Assembly: GCA_013298955.1 (NCBI GenBank)
Contig: JAAFJT010000024.1
Coordinates: forward strand, 1 to 53,385
DNA from: Chitinophagales bacterium
GTDB taxonomy: Bacteria; Bacteroidota; Bacteroidia; Chitinophagales; Saprospiraceae
Length of the DNA stretch: 53,385 nt
Direction: 5' to 3'
Positions 1-8,232 of the stretch are shown here, in pieces. Every line of letters begins with the position of its first letter. The stretch's first letter is position 1. Position numbers and translations under genes: made by a program. The notes beneath the pieces were generated by a model. The model was not told where the DNA came from, searched no databases, and was given only the letters and a program-made list of their open reading frames with translations.

Positions 1-418
1 TTAAAACACATAGGACACATAGGTTGCATAGGACACATAGGGGCATTCTTCATAGGATACGATTGGAACGATTTTTAAAACACATAGGACACATAGGTTG
101 CATAGGACACATAGGAGCATTTTTTATTTATTTCAGCCATTTCTGCTTTGGGAAATTTTTGAAATTAGGATGCTTCTGACTGGAAGAATAAAAAGGGTCT
201 TTTTAGTAAATTTTTGCACTTTTGGATTGAAAAGTTCCTTAAAATCCTTCCAGTCAGAAGCATCCTATTTCAAAAATTTTCAAAGCAGAAATGGCTGAAA
301 TAAATAAAAAATGCCCCTATGTGTCCTATGCAACCTATGTGTCCTATGTGTTTTAAAAATCGTTCCAATCGTATCCTATGCCCCTATGTGTACTATGTAA
401 CCTATGTGTTTTAAAAAT
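1..418. repeat. large inverted repeat built of CACATAGG units, with a second palindrome nested in its centre
   Basis: The left arm (about 1-186) and the right arm (about 248-418) are near-perfect reverse complements. The outer part of each arm is made of short tandem units of the type ACACATAGG/TTGCATAGG. The inner part carries GAAATTAGGATGCTTCTGAC on the left and its complement on the right, and this is the same TAGGATGCT-type end seen at 13331-13504 and 28997-29115. The loop is about 60 nt and contains no credible gene. A related but more degenerate CACATAGG inverted repeat lies at 44427-44602. I infer a non-coding palindromic element that has taken a second palindromic element into its centre. 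No transposase is encoded. Confidence 0.9.
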
Positions 419-419
419 G

Positions 420-872
420 CTAAGATTGGCGCAAATTATCCAACAATTCGTTTAAAGTACGCGCATCTGCCTCACTAATCACTTTCGCTTTTTCGGTAAT
501 CGCGTATTCCAACAAAACGTTGGCTTCATCGACCAAATTGGAGCCATGTGCTGTCAGCGAAACTTCGACGCGGCGGCGGTCATCATCCGAAATCCGCCGT
601 TCTACCAAACCTTTTTCGACTAATTTATCGACCAAACGGGATGTATTGGAGTTCCTATCCAACATTTTTTCCGTTAAGGTGCGAATCGATGCAGGTTCGT
701 CCATCCAACTCAACACACGCAACAAATTAAATTGTTGTGTTGAGAGGTTAAAAGGTTTGAGCATGGTAGTCATGGCATAATCCAACCAAGAAGCCGTAAA
801 ACGGATATTAATAACGGCTTTAATATACTCGTTTGCGTAATGCTCTTGGTTAAGTTCCTTATCAATTTTCAT
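420..872 (-). CDS. MarR-family transcriptional regulator
   Basis: A 150-residue protein of the usual MarR length. It has an N-terminal dimerisation helix, a winged helix-turn-helix at about residues 45-105 (the LSTQQFNLLRVL helix, then RTLTEKMLDRNSNTSRLVDKL as recognition region, then the wing around RRISDDDRRRVEVSLT) and a C-terminal helix. MarR proteins are dimeric DNA-binding repressors or activators, often released by small phenolic ligands; no ligand can be predicted here. It is the first gene left of a consensus promoter at 895-925 and stands alone, so its target may be itself or a distant gene. The stop codon abuts the right end of the large inverted repeat. The family call is firm, the regulon unknown. 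Confidence 0.9.
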   Translation of the reverse strand: MKIDKELNQEHYANEYIKAVINIRFTASWLDYAMTTMLKPFNLSTQQFNLLRVLSWMDEPASIRTLTEKMLDRNSNTSRLVDKLVEKGLVERRISDDDRRRVEVSLTAHGSNLVDEANVLLEYAITEKAKVISEADARTLNELLDNLRQS

Positions 873-894
873 AAAGAGCTATTGTTAGTTATGG

Positions 895-925
895 CAAATA
901 TAACAACATATTTACTGTCCACAAA
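895..925 (-). promoter_or_regulatory. Bacteroidota-type promoter of the MarR gene
   Basis: Read on the minus strand this is TTTG (922-925), a 19-nt spacer and TATATTTG (895-902). It matches the -33 TTTG / -7 TAnnTTTG consensus of the Bacteroidota primary sigma factor. The predicted start of transcription is about 15 nt before the ATG at 872. Confidence 0.75.
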
Positions 926-1037
926 ACTTTGCCCCTGTTTTTCAGTTTTTTTTTGTAATTATTTTGTTATAAATATATGGTTTGTGCTTATAATGATTTT
1001 ATTTTATTTAAAATCAATTTTTTACATATTGGTAAAA

Positions 1038-1892
1038 CTAAAATAACGAAATTTGATTATCAATGGTTTCTGAATTTTCTGCGGGTTGTACGGGCAATGC
1101 TATGGGCGCGGAATCGGGCAAAATCCGCTTGATAACCCGCAATCGATGTGAATATTCATTGCGTTCTGCATTGAAAATGCCTTGATGGTCTAATTTATCA
1201 AGTCGCACTTGCCCTGACGCGTGCAAAATTTCATTCGGATTTAAAACAATACCAACATGTGTGACTTTGCCTTTATCATTTTCAAAAAAAGCCAAATCAC
1301 CCGCTTGGGATTCGTGTATAAAATCGACCACTTTGCCTTGTTCAACTTGTTGACTCGCATCGCGCAAGAGCCGAATGCCCACTTGTTTAAACACAATTTG
1401 GGTTAAACCAGAGCAGTCAATGCCAAACGGAGCTCGCCCGCCCCACAAATACGGGGCATAGAGGTAGCGGCGCGCCACTTTGATAACGCGTTCTTGGGTA
1501 GGCGACCATTGACCATTCAAAATCGCCGTTCCATTATAATGATATTTTTTATCACCTATCCGCAAATTCACGCCATCATACAAAGGCAAAGTTGCGCCCA
1601 TCGTAATCGGAATAAAATGGGTATCATTGGCAACAGGATGAACCAAATCGTACGCAACAGCATAATCTTTTTTATATTGATTAAAAACCGTATTTGTAAT
1701 GCGTTGAAATTGACGCACATCTGCCCACCCTTCATAACCATCCCATTCACAACGGATATTTGCCCAAAGTTTTTTAACACTCAAGACTTCCACCAACTCG
1801 CCAAATAAAAGTTGTGTAACCATTTCTGCCTTATCCGTTGCTTCGGCTCGGACGGGGACAAGGCTCAATTTACAAACCGCAGGATACTTCAT
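1038..1892 (-). CDS. NlpC/P60 (C40) cell-wall peptidase with N-terminal SH3-like region
   Basis: A 284-residue protein. Residues about 5-65 form a bacterial SH3-like region, followed by a linker with a second SH3-like stretch, and an NlpC/P60 domain at about 130-255. The catalytic cysteine is Cys160 in the DCSGL motif, the histidine is His212 in THVG, and the third polar residue is His224 in LHASG. Members of this family (YkfC-like) cleave gamma-D-glutamyl-diamino acid bonds in murein peptides. There is no signal peptide, so a cytoplasmic role in recycling of murein peptides is more likely than wall hydrolysis. The last 25 residues are a low-complexity proline/glutamate tail. A TATTTTTG -7-like element lies at 1943-1950 on the same strand, without a clear -33 box. 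Confidence 0.9.
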   Translation of the reverse strand: MKYPAVCKLSLVPVRAEATDKAEMVTQLLFGELVEVLSVKKLWANIRCEWDGYEGWADVRQFQRITNTVFNQYKKDYAVAYDLVHPVANDTHFIPITMGATLPLYDGVNLRIGDKKYHYNGTAILNGQWSPTQERVIKVARRYLYAPYLWGGRAPFGIDCSGLTQIVFKQVGIRLLRDASQQVEQGKVVDFIHESQAGDLAFFENDKGKVTHVGIVLNPNEILHASGQVRLDKLDHQGIFNAERNEYSHRLRVIKRILPDSAPIALPVQPAENSETIDNQISLF

Positions 1893-2132
1893 TGATTAAC
1901 GCTGAAAATTTTAAAACCTTAAAACTTGTTTTAAATAACCGTCAAAAATACTAACAAAACCGTAATTTCCGTTTAACGTGCATTAATTATTTTCAAATAA
2001 TCCTATTGAAAAACCGATGACTCGATTCGTGTACCGACATGTAAAATTGCAAGAACGACCTTTTTACAACTTTATATTGCCAAAACCGTATCGGGTTAAG
2101 CAGTTCTACCTTATATCAACTACTCATTTTCT

Positions 2133-3161
2133 ATGAAAAAAACGGCACTTTTTTGCGCTTTTGCCCTCAAAAGCCTGTGTTTGATGGCTCAAGACCGTCA
2201 TTTTACACAATTTTATGCGGCTCCATTGCAATTAAATCCTGCTTTGACAGGCGCGTTTGATGGCAAATATAGAGTCGGCGGTGTATATCGCGACCAATGG
2301 CGCAGTTTGCTTGACCAGCCTTATCAAACCTTTGCCTTCGGCGCAGATATGCGTTTTACGCCCGGTCGAGCAACGGTGAAAGATAAAATTGGGGTCGGCA
2401 TCACGTTTTTGAATGACCGGGTGAATCAGATTGGATTCAGCACGACGCAATTGGGCTTGTCTGGCGCGTACCACAAATCGTTGAATGCGTTTAACACGCA
2501 ATATTTGTCCGCAGGTTTCCAATTCGGTCTAACTCAACGCAATGTAAATTACGATTATTTGAACTTTCAAGACCAATTTAACGGGATTGACCAATTTAAA
2601 GGCATCAGTCGGGAGAAATTGCCCGAAAATAATTTTGGTTATGCCGATTTATCAATGGGTTTGAATTATGCCAACGCGCCCAAAAATAGAACAGGCGTTT
2701 TCATCGGTTTGGCAATGCATCATTTCGCACAACCCAATGTTTCGTTTTATGAACGCCCCGAAATCCCGAATAACAAATTATTTACACGATATTCGGCGCA
2801 ATTGAATGTTCAAATTCCGATAAATCGACGGGTTTCCTTCACGCCGCGCTTGTTAGCAGCTTTGCAGGGACCGCATTTGGAGATGAATGTAGGGGCAAAT
2901 GTTCGGTCTGTGTTAAATACGAGTGGGACTGCTATCCATTTTGGCGGTTGGGCGCGTCCTGTGCGCACACAAAATGGGGTTAATTTAGATGCGATTGCCT
3001 TGTTATTTGGGATGGAGTTTAACAATATTTTAGTCGGATTGAGCTATGATTTGAATATTCCGACCTTGACTAATTATCGAAAAGTGCAAAATTCATTTGA
3101 AATTTCACTCATTTATTTGGGTGATTATGAAAATGATGAATTGCTTTGCCCGCAATTTTAG
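2133..3161 (+). CDS. PorP/SprF family type IX secretion-associated outer-membrane protein
   Basis: A 342-residue protein with a signal peptide (hydrophobic stretch to about residue 19, cut after LMAQ) followed at once by the family hallmark: DRHFTQFYAAPLQLNPAL, then GGVYRDQWRSL. The remainder is a beta-barrel pattern of alternating strands ending in an aromatic-rich strand. PorP/SprF proteins sit in the outer membrane and help to deliver or anchor T9SS cargo such as SprB-like adhesins. Cargo with T9SS sorting domains is encoded in this window at 38470-43554 and 44676-49676, but not next to this gene. It lacks the long adhesin partner usually found beside SprF genes, so its own cargo is unknown. 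Confidence 0.92.
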   Translation: MKKTALFCAFALKSLCLMAQDRHFTQFYAAPLQLNPALTGAFDGKYRVGGVYRDQWRSLLDQPYQTFAFGADMRFTPGRATVKDKIGVGITFLNDRVNQIGFSTTQLGLSGAYHKSLNAFNTQYLSAGFQFGLTQRNVNYDYLNFQDQFNGIDQFKGISREKLPENNFGYADLSMGLNYANAPKNRTGVFIGLAMHHFAQPNVSFYERPEIPNNKLFTRYSAQLNVQIPINRRVSFTPRLLAALQGPHLEMNVGANVRSVLNTSGTAIHFGGWARPVRTQNGVNLDAIALLFGMEFNNILVGLSYDLNIPTLTNYRKVQNSFEISLIYLGDYENDELLCPQF

Positions 3162-3208
3162 ACTTCGGGTTTGAATCATAACTGGTTCCTATTAAAAAAA
3201 ACGACCAC

Positions 3209-3365
3209 AACGTTTGGAGGGTTTGAAACCCTCCAAACGTTATACGACTTTAACTACTTATTTGGTGAAAAGCGTATGTTTCGGAAACCTTCAAGGTTTC
3301 CGAAACATATTCTATCAAAAAACGAAATTATAATTGCCTTCAAAAAAGGCTTGCGTAACATGAGG
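3209..3365. repeat. two adjacent palindromic elements upstream of the AraC-type gene
   Basis: 3209-3241 is a 33-bp perfect palindrome (AACGTTTGGAGGGTTT and its complement around a single G). 3276-3308 is a second 33-bp palindrome (ATGTTTCGGAAACCTT and its complement). The flank after the second one (to about 3363, ending GCGTAACATGAG) recurs at 20142-20170, so it belongs to the element. The TTTAACTACTTA motif at about 3250-3262 is the conserved outer end of the TTTGGAGGG element family. The open frame running through this region is therefore not a real N-terminus. Confidence 0.85.
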
Positions 3366-3413
3366 AATAAGAAATCTTTTTTGTTAAACGTGCAAATCAA
3401 TCGGAATCAACCA

Positions 3414-4295
3414 ATGAAATATCAGAACAACCTGAATCAATTATTTGAAATATTACCTCTCTGCAAGATAAATATATACAAAAAATTAACAACTTGTAAT
3501 GCGCTCACTATCTTATGGGTATCATCTGGTAAACTGCATTTACAAATTGATGGTATTCCTTATGTGATTCCTAAAAATACGATTTTATGTGTATCGCCCA
3601 ATCAAAAAATCGCGATTGACCATTGCGAAGAAGGGCAATATTTAGTACAATATAATCAAGATTTTTATTGTATCATCCAACATGATAAAGAAGTTTCTTG
3701 TGCAGGATTGCTTTTTTTTAGCCCTTATCAAAATGTTCTTTTATCTGTTGACGAACATTGGTCAGGTCGAATTAATCTTTTATTAAATATTTTAGAAGAA
3801 GAATTTACCAAAAAGGATTCTTTGCAAGGTGAAATGTTGCGCGTCTTATTAAAAAGATTGATTATAACTTGTACGCGCATTGCAAAACAACAATTGTTTT
3901 CCACCCAATTTGAGTTATCAGAATTGGATCTATTCAGACATTTTAGTATGTTGGTGGAGCAACATTTTAAAAAACAACATAATGTTGATTTTTACGCCAA
4001 ACTATTATACAAAGCACCCAAAACCTTATCCAACCAATTTGCCCTTTTAAAAATTCAAAGTCCAAGTGAAATTATCCACCAAAGAATCATTTTGGAGGCA
4101 AAACGATTATTAATTTATACGCCCATGTCTTGTTCTGAAATCGCATTTCAATTAGGATTTGAAGAATTGGCGCATTTCAGTCGTTTTTTTAAAAATAAGA
4201 CGAACATTAATCCATCCGAATTTTATAAAAACGGATTCGTAATAGAATATAGGGAAAATTCGGTAAATTCTAAGGCATTTTCGACAAGTAACTGA
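3414..4295 (+). CDS. AraC-family transcriptional regulator
   Basis: A 293-residue regulator. The N-terminal part (about 1-150) is a cupin-like sensor domain. The C-terminal 100 residues hold two helix-turn-helix motifs: LLYKAPKTLSNQFALLKIQSP, and SCSEIAFQLGFEELAHFSRFFK with the conserved GF..L.HFSRFFK signature. The frame is open further upstream to 3171, but that part is translated from palindromic repeats, so I place the start at the ATG of 3414 (MKYQNN); the ATG at 3360 also lies in repeat sequence. The gene precedes the cytochrome/YceI group (4363-7936) on the same strand and could control it, but that is only position-based inference. The ligand is unknown. Confidence 0.88.
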   Translation: MKYQNNLNQLFEILPLCKINIYKKLTTCNALTILWVSSGKLHLQIDGIPYVIPKNTILCVSPNQKIAIDHCEEGQYLVQYNQDFYCIIQHDKEVSCAGLLFFSPYQNVLLSVDEHWSGRINLLLNILEEEFTKKDSLQGEMLRVLLKRLIITCTRIAKQQLFSTQFELSELDLFRHFSMLVEQHFKKQHNVDFYAKLLYKAPKTLSNQFALLKIQSPSEIIHQRIILEAKRLLIYTPMSCSEIAFQLGFEELAHFSRFFKNKTNINPSEFYKNGFVIEYRENSVNSKAFSTSN

Positions 4296-4309
4296 CGCTT
4301 TTTGGACTG

Positions 4310-4317
4310 TAATTTTG
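4310..4317 (+). promoter_or_regulatory. -7 element for the cytochrome/YceI group
   Basis: TAATTTTG matches TAnnTTTG and lies about 45 nt before the ATG at 4363. No clear TTTG is found at the -33 position, which would fit an activator-dependent promoter. The AraC-type gene immediately upstream is a candidate activator. Confidence 0.4.
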
Positions 4318-4362
4318 TATTATTAATTAGAACCAATTTAATCCTTTTTTAAATCCTTTGAT

Positions 4363-4863
4363 ATGAAATTCAATATATTGTATTTATTTTTCTTTGTTTT
4401 TTTGCTTGCAACGCTCACCGAAAGTTGCAAAAAGGAAGCAACCGACATGGAAATCACTCTTTTCAACGAATTTAGCAATACCACTGGCTACACATATTAC
4501 AAAGGCAACACTGCCATCGTCGCTTCTTCGTCGGAAAGCCCACATAATCGCTTTTTTCGAGTTCGTTTCAACGCAATTGCCAAAAACGCACTCACCAATA
4601 ATGGTAAATTGCCTGTTGGTGGTGCTTTTCCAGAAGGTTCAATTATTGTAAAAGAGTTATATGATAGCGCGACAGGGCAACTTGCTTTTTATGCCATTAT
4701 GAAGAAAATGACGGGCGATTCTAATGCTGGCAGCAATTGGCTTTGGGCAGAATACAGTCCTGATGGGAAAATTGCTTATTCGGTTACGAAAAAAGGGGGC
4801 GGTTGTATCTCTTGCCATAATACGAATGGGCGCGATTTAGTACGGCTTTTTGATTTATTTTAA
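4363..4863 (+). CDS. cytochrome P460-like haem lipoprotein
   Basis: A 166-residue protein starting with a lipoprotein signal peptide (LTESC lipobox, acylated Cys near residue 22). The body has the layout of the cytochrome P460 family: a PEGSIIVKELYD strand, FYAIMKKM, then NWLWAEY. The single haem-binding motif is CISCH very near the C-terminus (about residues 150-154). In characterised P460 proteins a lysine cross-links to the haem and the protein oxidises hydroxylamine or detoxifies NO; I cannot prove the cross-link residue here. Anchoring as a lipoprotein places it at the periplasmic or outer membrane face. It is the first gene of a group with a second cytochrome-like lipoprotein, YceI and a DUF5777 barrel. 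The fold call is fairly good, the substrate unknown. Confidence 0.75.
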   Translation: MKFNILYLFFFVFLLATLTESCKKEATDMEITLFNEFSNTTGYTYYKGNTAIVASSSESPHNRFFRVRFNAIAKNALTNNGKLPVGGAFPEGSIIVKELYDSATGQLAFYAIMKKMTGDSNAGSNWLWAEYSPDGKIAYSVTKKGGGCISCHNTNGRDLVRLFDLF

Positions 4864-4874
4864 AAAATTCAACG

Positions 4875-5006
4875 GTAAGTAGTTGAAATGAAAGAATTGA
4901 CAAAAAAACAGACCTGCTAAATGATTGATTTTCAAGGCAGTATAACGTTTGGAGGGTTTGAAACCCTCCAAACGTTGTTGTCGATTATTTGACTTTAACC
5001 ACTTAT
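4875..5006. repeat. palindromic element, TTTGGAGGG core with GTAAGTAGTT ends
   Basis: The outer ends are GTAAGTAGTTGAAA (4875-4888) and TTTAACCACTTAT (4994-5006), imperfect inverted copies of each other. The core at about 4944-4976 is the palindrome AACGTTTGGAGGGTTT plus its complement. The same ends and core recur at 7955-8163. This looks like a small non-autonomous element with no reading frame of its own. Confidence 0.8.
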
Positions 5007-5176
5007 GAGGATAGAATCGTTGGAAAATCAGCAATTTCCGTTTTGGAAAAAGGGTTGCTTTCAATTTAAAGTTTTGTTAAAGCAACCGTTGCAGGGGATA
5101 CCGCGTCTGGTTAGGAGCGTCACAATATTTTAAGCGAAATGAACGTTTGTTGCGACAAACAAAATGGATTCCAACA

Positions 5177-5560
5177 ATGAAAAAAAAAGCTCTGATTACG
5201 GCATTTAGCCTCATTTGTCTCTTAGGAATGGTTGAAAGTTGTTACTTTGATAAAGCAGATGTCCTCTATCCTGATGTCAATTGCGTCACAACTGGAATCA
5301 CCTATTCCAATTTTGTTGCAACTATAATGAACACACAATGTGCGACTTCGAGTTGCCATGATGCAGCAAGGGCTGCTTCGGGTGCAAATTTATCGACTTA
5401 TGCAGCGACGAAAAGTTATGCGACTTCAAGTAAAGCTGCTTTTTTAGGTTCGATGCGCCATGCTTCTGGTTTTTCCAATATGCCAAAGGGGACTTCGCAA
5501 TTGCCTGCATGTACTGTTAACAAAATTGAGGCTTGGATTACCGCAGGAATGCCGCAATAA
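5177..5560 (+). CDS. c-type cytochrome-like lipoprotein with a CX4CH haem motif
   Basis: A 127-residue protein. Its signal peptide ends in a lipobox (GMVESC). I chose the ATG at 5177 (MKKKAL) because the ten residues encoded upstream of it do not look like a signal peptide. The mature part has CATSSCH, a haem-type motif with four residues between the cysteines instead of two, and a downstream NMPKG methionine that could be the second axial ligand. Proteins of this layout are frequent in Bacteroidota, usually as small periplasmic electron carriers. Between the P460-like gene and this one lies a palindromic element, so cotranscription across it is uncertain. Whether haem is really bound needs testing. 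Confidence 0.7.
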   Translation: MKKKALITAFSLICLLGMVESCYFDKADVLYPDVNCVTTGITYSNFVATIMNTQCATSSCHDAARAASGANLSTYAATKSYATSSKAAFLGSMRHASGFSNMPKGTSQLPACTVNKIEAWITAGMPQ

Positions 5561-5592
5561 ATTATTTTAAAAATACATACAATATCGCTATT

Positions 5593-6012
5593 ATGTTAAA
5601 AAAATTATTTTATCTGGGTTTGATAGGGGCGTTTGTAGGTGGTTTTTGGGCATACAAAATGTGGACACAACCGCATAAAAAAATCGCTGACCAAAAAATT
5701 GATATTACGATTTCGGCTCATGACTTAGTGGCGGCTTATGTGCGCAATGAAAATGCAGCCGATTCTACATTTAGTGAAAAAATCGTGGTCGTGACGGGCA
5801 AAATCGCCGAAGTAAAGACCGATTCTACGAATAATGGCAGTTTAATGTTGGAATCCAGTGATTCAATCAAAACAATTAGTTGTACCATTGACCCATTTTC
5901 AGAGAAACCTAAAACGGCGTATCAAGTCGGACAAATGGTGAAATTACAAGGCATTTGCAATGGTATCAATATGGATGATATTCAAATTGGTCGTTGTGTT
6001 CCTGCGAAATAA
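5593..6012 (+). CDS. membrane-anchored OB-fold protein (tRNA_anti-like)
   Basis: A 139-residue protein with one N-terminal transmembrane segment (LFYLGLIGAFVGGFWAY) and then a soluble domain of about 110 residues. The domain reads like the OB-fold of the tRNA_anti-like family found in Bacteroidota: ISAHDLVAAY, VVVTGKIAEV, SCTIDPFSE, then VGQMVKLQGICNG and a closing DDIQIGRCVP strand. These domains are usually hypothetical and their ligand is not known. The start at 5593 is preferred because the upstream part of the frame overlaps the end of the cytochrome gene. It sits 33 nt after that gene and 40 nt before yceI, so an operon is likely. Confidence 0.72.
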   Translation: MLKKLFYLGLIGAFVGGFWAYKMWTQPHKKIADQKIDITISAHDLVAAYVRNENAADSTFSEKIVVVTGKIAEVKTDSTNNGSLMLESSDSIKTISCTIDPFSEKPKTAYQVGQMVKLQGICNGINMDDIQIGRCVPAK

Positions 6013-6052
6013 GATTTTTTTTAAATTTTAATTTGTAAATCCAATTTTCTCT

Positions 6053-6607
6053 ATGAAAAAAGTGCTTTTTGCGATGGCAATGCTGTCGGTTTCGATGTTT
6101 GCCACCGCGCAAACGGCTGTATCCAAAGACGGTGTAACGGAATTTGACGCAACTGCGAAAAATTCGCCTGAAAAAATTGAAGCTAAAAATACGAAAACAG
6201 TCGGCAAAATCAATGCGGCAACAGGCGCGGTGGAAGTAGGCGTATTGGTTGCGGGTTTTCACTTCGAGCGTGCGTTGATGGAAGAGCATTTTAATGAAAA
6301 TTATTTGGAATCTAAAAAATTCAAAAGTGCAACGTTTAAAGGCACGATTACGAATTTGAAGGAGGTCAATTTGAAAAAAGATGGGACGTATCCTGTCAAA
6401 GTATCGGGCAAATTGACGATGCATGGCGTGACAAATGACGCAGCAACGACTGGAACGGTGGTGGTCAAAAGTGGCATTATTGTAGAAGCTCATGCAGAGT
6501 TTACAACGAAATTAGCGGATTACAAAGTGGCAATTCCGGGTGCGGTCAAGGATAAAATCGCCGCAGAAGCAAAATTGAAAGTATCTTTCAAAGATATGAA
6601 AAAATAA
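6053..6607 (+). CDS. YceI-family periplasmic protein
   Basis: A 184-residue secreted protein with a clear signal peptide (MKKVLFAMAMLSVSMFATAQ). The rest is the lipocalin-like YceI domain: the VGVLVAGFHFERALMEEHFNENYLES block, SATFKGTITNL, the KVSGKLTMHGVTND strand and a final AKLKVSF strand. YceI proteins bind amphiphilic, often polyisoprenoid, molecules in the periplasm. Together with the DUF5777 barrel downstream and the two cytochrome-like lipoproteins upstream, this is a recurrent Bacteroidota gene set that points to an envelope redox or quinone-related role (inference). A strong hairpin follows the gene at 6632-6684. Confidence 0.92.
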   Translation: MKKVLFAMAMLSVSMFATAQTAVSKDGVTEFDATAKNSPEKIEAKNTKTVGKINAATGAVEVGVLVAGFHFERALMEEHFNENYLESKKFKSATFKGTITNLKEVNLKKDGTYPVKVSGKLTMHGVTNDAATTGTVVVKSGIIVEAHAEFTTKLADYKVAIPGAVKDKIAAEAKLKVSFKDMKK

Positions 6608-6631
6608 ATGAAATGCGTTTTGTATTTTAAG

Positions 6632-6684
6632 AACAAAAGCTATAAAGTAAACCGATTTTTTAGGCTTACTTTGTAGCTTTTGTT
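6632..6684 (+). terminator. hairpin after yceI
   Basis: AACAAAAGCTATAAAGTAA (6632-6650) pairs with TTACTTTGTAGCTTTTGTT (6666-6684), 18 of 19 positions, followed by GCTTTATTTT. It probably ends or attenuates the transcript before the DUF5777 gene. Confidence 0.7.
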
Positions 6685-6742
6685 GCTTTATTTTAAAAAT
6701 TAGGATTACCCAACATAATTCATTATTAATCAACTAATTACA

Positions 6743-7936
6743 ATGGTAAAAATTCAACATTTACTACTTTGCCTATTCCTATTGACGGCAACGAGTTTGA
6801 TGTCTATGGCACAGCCTAATAAAAAAGTGACCCCAAAATCATTGGGCGATGTAAAAAAAACGACTTCAAATGCGAAAACAAAAGCCGCCGCAGAAGCCGC
6901 AAAAATGGCTGAAGAAAAAGCGCGAAAAGCGGCTGAAGCTGAAAAATTAGCGGCTGAAAACACCGCAAAAGCAGCAGCAGCAGCACAAATTTTGGAAGCT
7001 GAAAAAATCCGATTAGCTAAAAAAAGGGCTTCGATTGAGGAAGCGAGCAAATATGAGAAAGAACCACCAAAAGTGGTTCGCGCACAACCTACTGAAAATC
7101 AAATAGATACGATAGGCGATTTGCTCAGTATGCTGAATGAGCAGGAGGAAACCGAATACGCGAAGTTTTCGTTCAAAACGAATCGCATTATCAATATGCA
7201 CTCTTTGGAAAACACGGCGCAAGGTGTATTGGATTATAAAATTTCGCATCGTTTTGCCACGCTTGACAAAGGTTTATATGATTTATTTGGCATAGATGCC
7301 GCCACACAACGAATGGGTTTTGATTATGGCATCACGGATAATATTGGAATTGGGATTAATAGAAATAGTGTTGGCAAAGCGTTAGATGGGTTTGTCAAAT
7401 GGCGCATTTTGCGCCAAAGTAGTGGAAAACGCAATATGCCTATCACTTTGTCGGTGCTTACCTCGATGGCGTTGGAAACCCAAAAGTGGGCAGTGCCAGA
7501 CCGTGATAATTATTTTTCATCGCGGTTGTTTTACACGCATCAATTGTTGATTGGGCGAAAATTCAGTGAAGCGTTCACCTTGCAACTTTCTCCAACTATG
7601 GTTTGGCGCAATTTAGTGGAAACATCTGCTGAAAAAAACATCGTTTTGGCATTAGGAGTCGGTGCACGTTACAAACTGTCCAATCGAGTAGCATTGACAG
7701 GCGAGTATATATACGTGTTGCCAAATCAATTGAAGACAGGCGTATATAATTCATTATCAATTGGTTGCGATATTGAAACAGGCGGTCACGTTTTCCAATT
7801 GCACTTTACCAACTCAACTTCTATGTCTGAATATGGTTTTATAACTAATAATACAGATGATTTTTTTGCAGGAAAAATTCATTTTGGTTTTAATGTGAGC
7901 CGGGTATTTACGTTGTACGACCCGAAGAAAAATTAA
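6743..7936 (+). CDS. DUF5777-family outer-membrane beta-barrel protein
   Basis: A 397-residue protein with a signal peptide (cleaved after SMAQ), a lysine/alanine-rich coiled-coil stretch at about residues 45-100 (repeated AAEAEKLAAE-like units) and a C-terminal barrel of about 260 residues. The barrel starts with the family hallmark FKTNRIINMHSLENTAQGVLDYKISHRF and contains MGFDYGITDNIGIGINRN. DUF5777 proteins occur in Bacteroidota beside YceI and cytochrome-like proteins, as here; their function is not established. The coiled-coil insert is longer than usual and may reach through the periplasm. It follows yceI by 135 nt with a hairpin between, so expression may be partly uncoupled. Confidence 0.82.
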   Translation: MVKIQHLLLCLFLLTATSLMSMAQPNKKVTPKSLGDVKKTTSNAKTKAAAEAAKMAEEKARKAAEAEKLAAENTAKAAAAAQILEAEKIRLAKKRASIEEASKYEKEPPKVVRAQPTENQIDTIGDLLSMLNEQEETEYAKFSFKTNRIINMHSLENTAQGVLDYKISHRFATLDKGLYDLFGIDAATQRMGFDYGITDNIGIGINRNSVGKALDGFVKWRILRQSSGKRNMPITLSVLTSMALETQKWAVPDRDNYFSSRLFYTHQLLIGRKFSEAFTLQLSPTMVWRNLVETSAEKNIVLALGVGARYKLSNRVALTGEYIYVLPNQLKTGVYNSLSIGCDIETGGHVFQLHFTNSTSMSEYGFITNNTDDFFAGKIHFGFNVSRVFTLYDPKKN

Positions 7937-7954
7937 ATGTGGATTTTTGGGATT

Positions 7955-8163
7955 GTAAGTGGTTAATGTTAAATAATCGACAACAGCGTTTGGAGGGTTT
8001 GCACCTAAAATTTCGTAAATTTTTCAAATTTACGAAATTTGTGGCGCAAATCTATTTGTGGGTAAGGGACAGGGTTTCAAACCCTCCAAATGTTATACTC
8101 TATTGAAAATCAATCTTTTAGTCGTCATTTTTTTTTGTCGATGCTTTAACTTCAACTACTTAT
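7955..8163. repeat. palindromic element, TTTGGAGGG core interrupted by another hairpin
   Basis: The ends are GTAAGTGGTTAA (7955-7966) and TTCAACTACTTAT (8151-8163). The core GCGTTTGGAGGGTTT (about 7985-7999) finds its partner only at about 8073-8094. Between them lies extra sequence with its own palindrome (AAATTTCGTAAATTT and complement, about 8007-8041). It looks like an element of the same type as 4875-5006 that has been enlarged in its centre. Confidence 0.78.
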
Positions 8164-8232
8164 TCAAATCCAAAGAATCTAAGCCGTCCGAAGAGTCCAA
8201 GTTCAAGAAAGCATGAAAATATAAACAAACAA

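Noticed and set aside
1-418. CRISPR-like look of the repeated CACATAGG units
   Set aside because: Units are short, without unique spacers of constant length, and the whole is an inverted repeat; no cas gene is near.
3171-3413. N-terminal extension of the AraC-type protein
   Set aside because: It is translated from two palindromic repeats that occur elsewhere in the window, so it is not conserved protein sequence.
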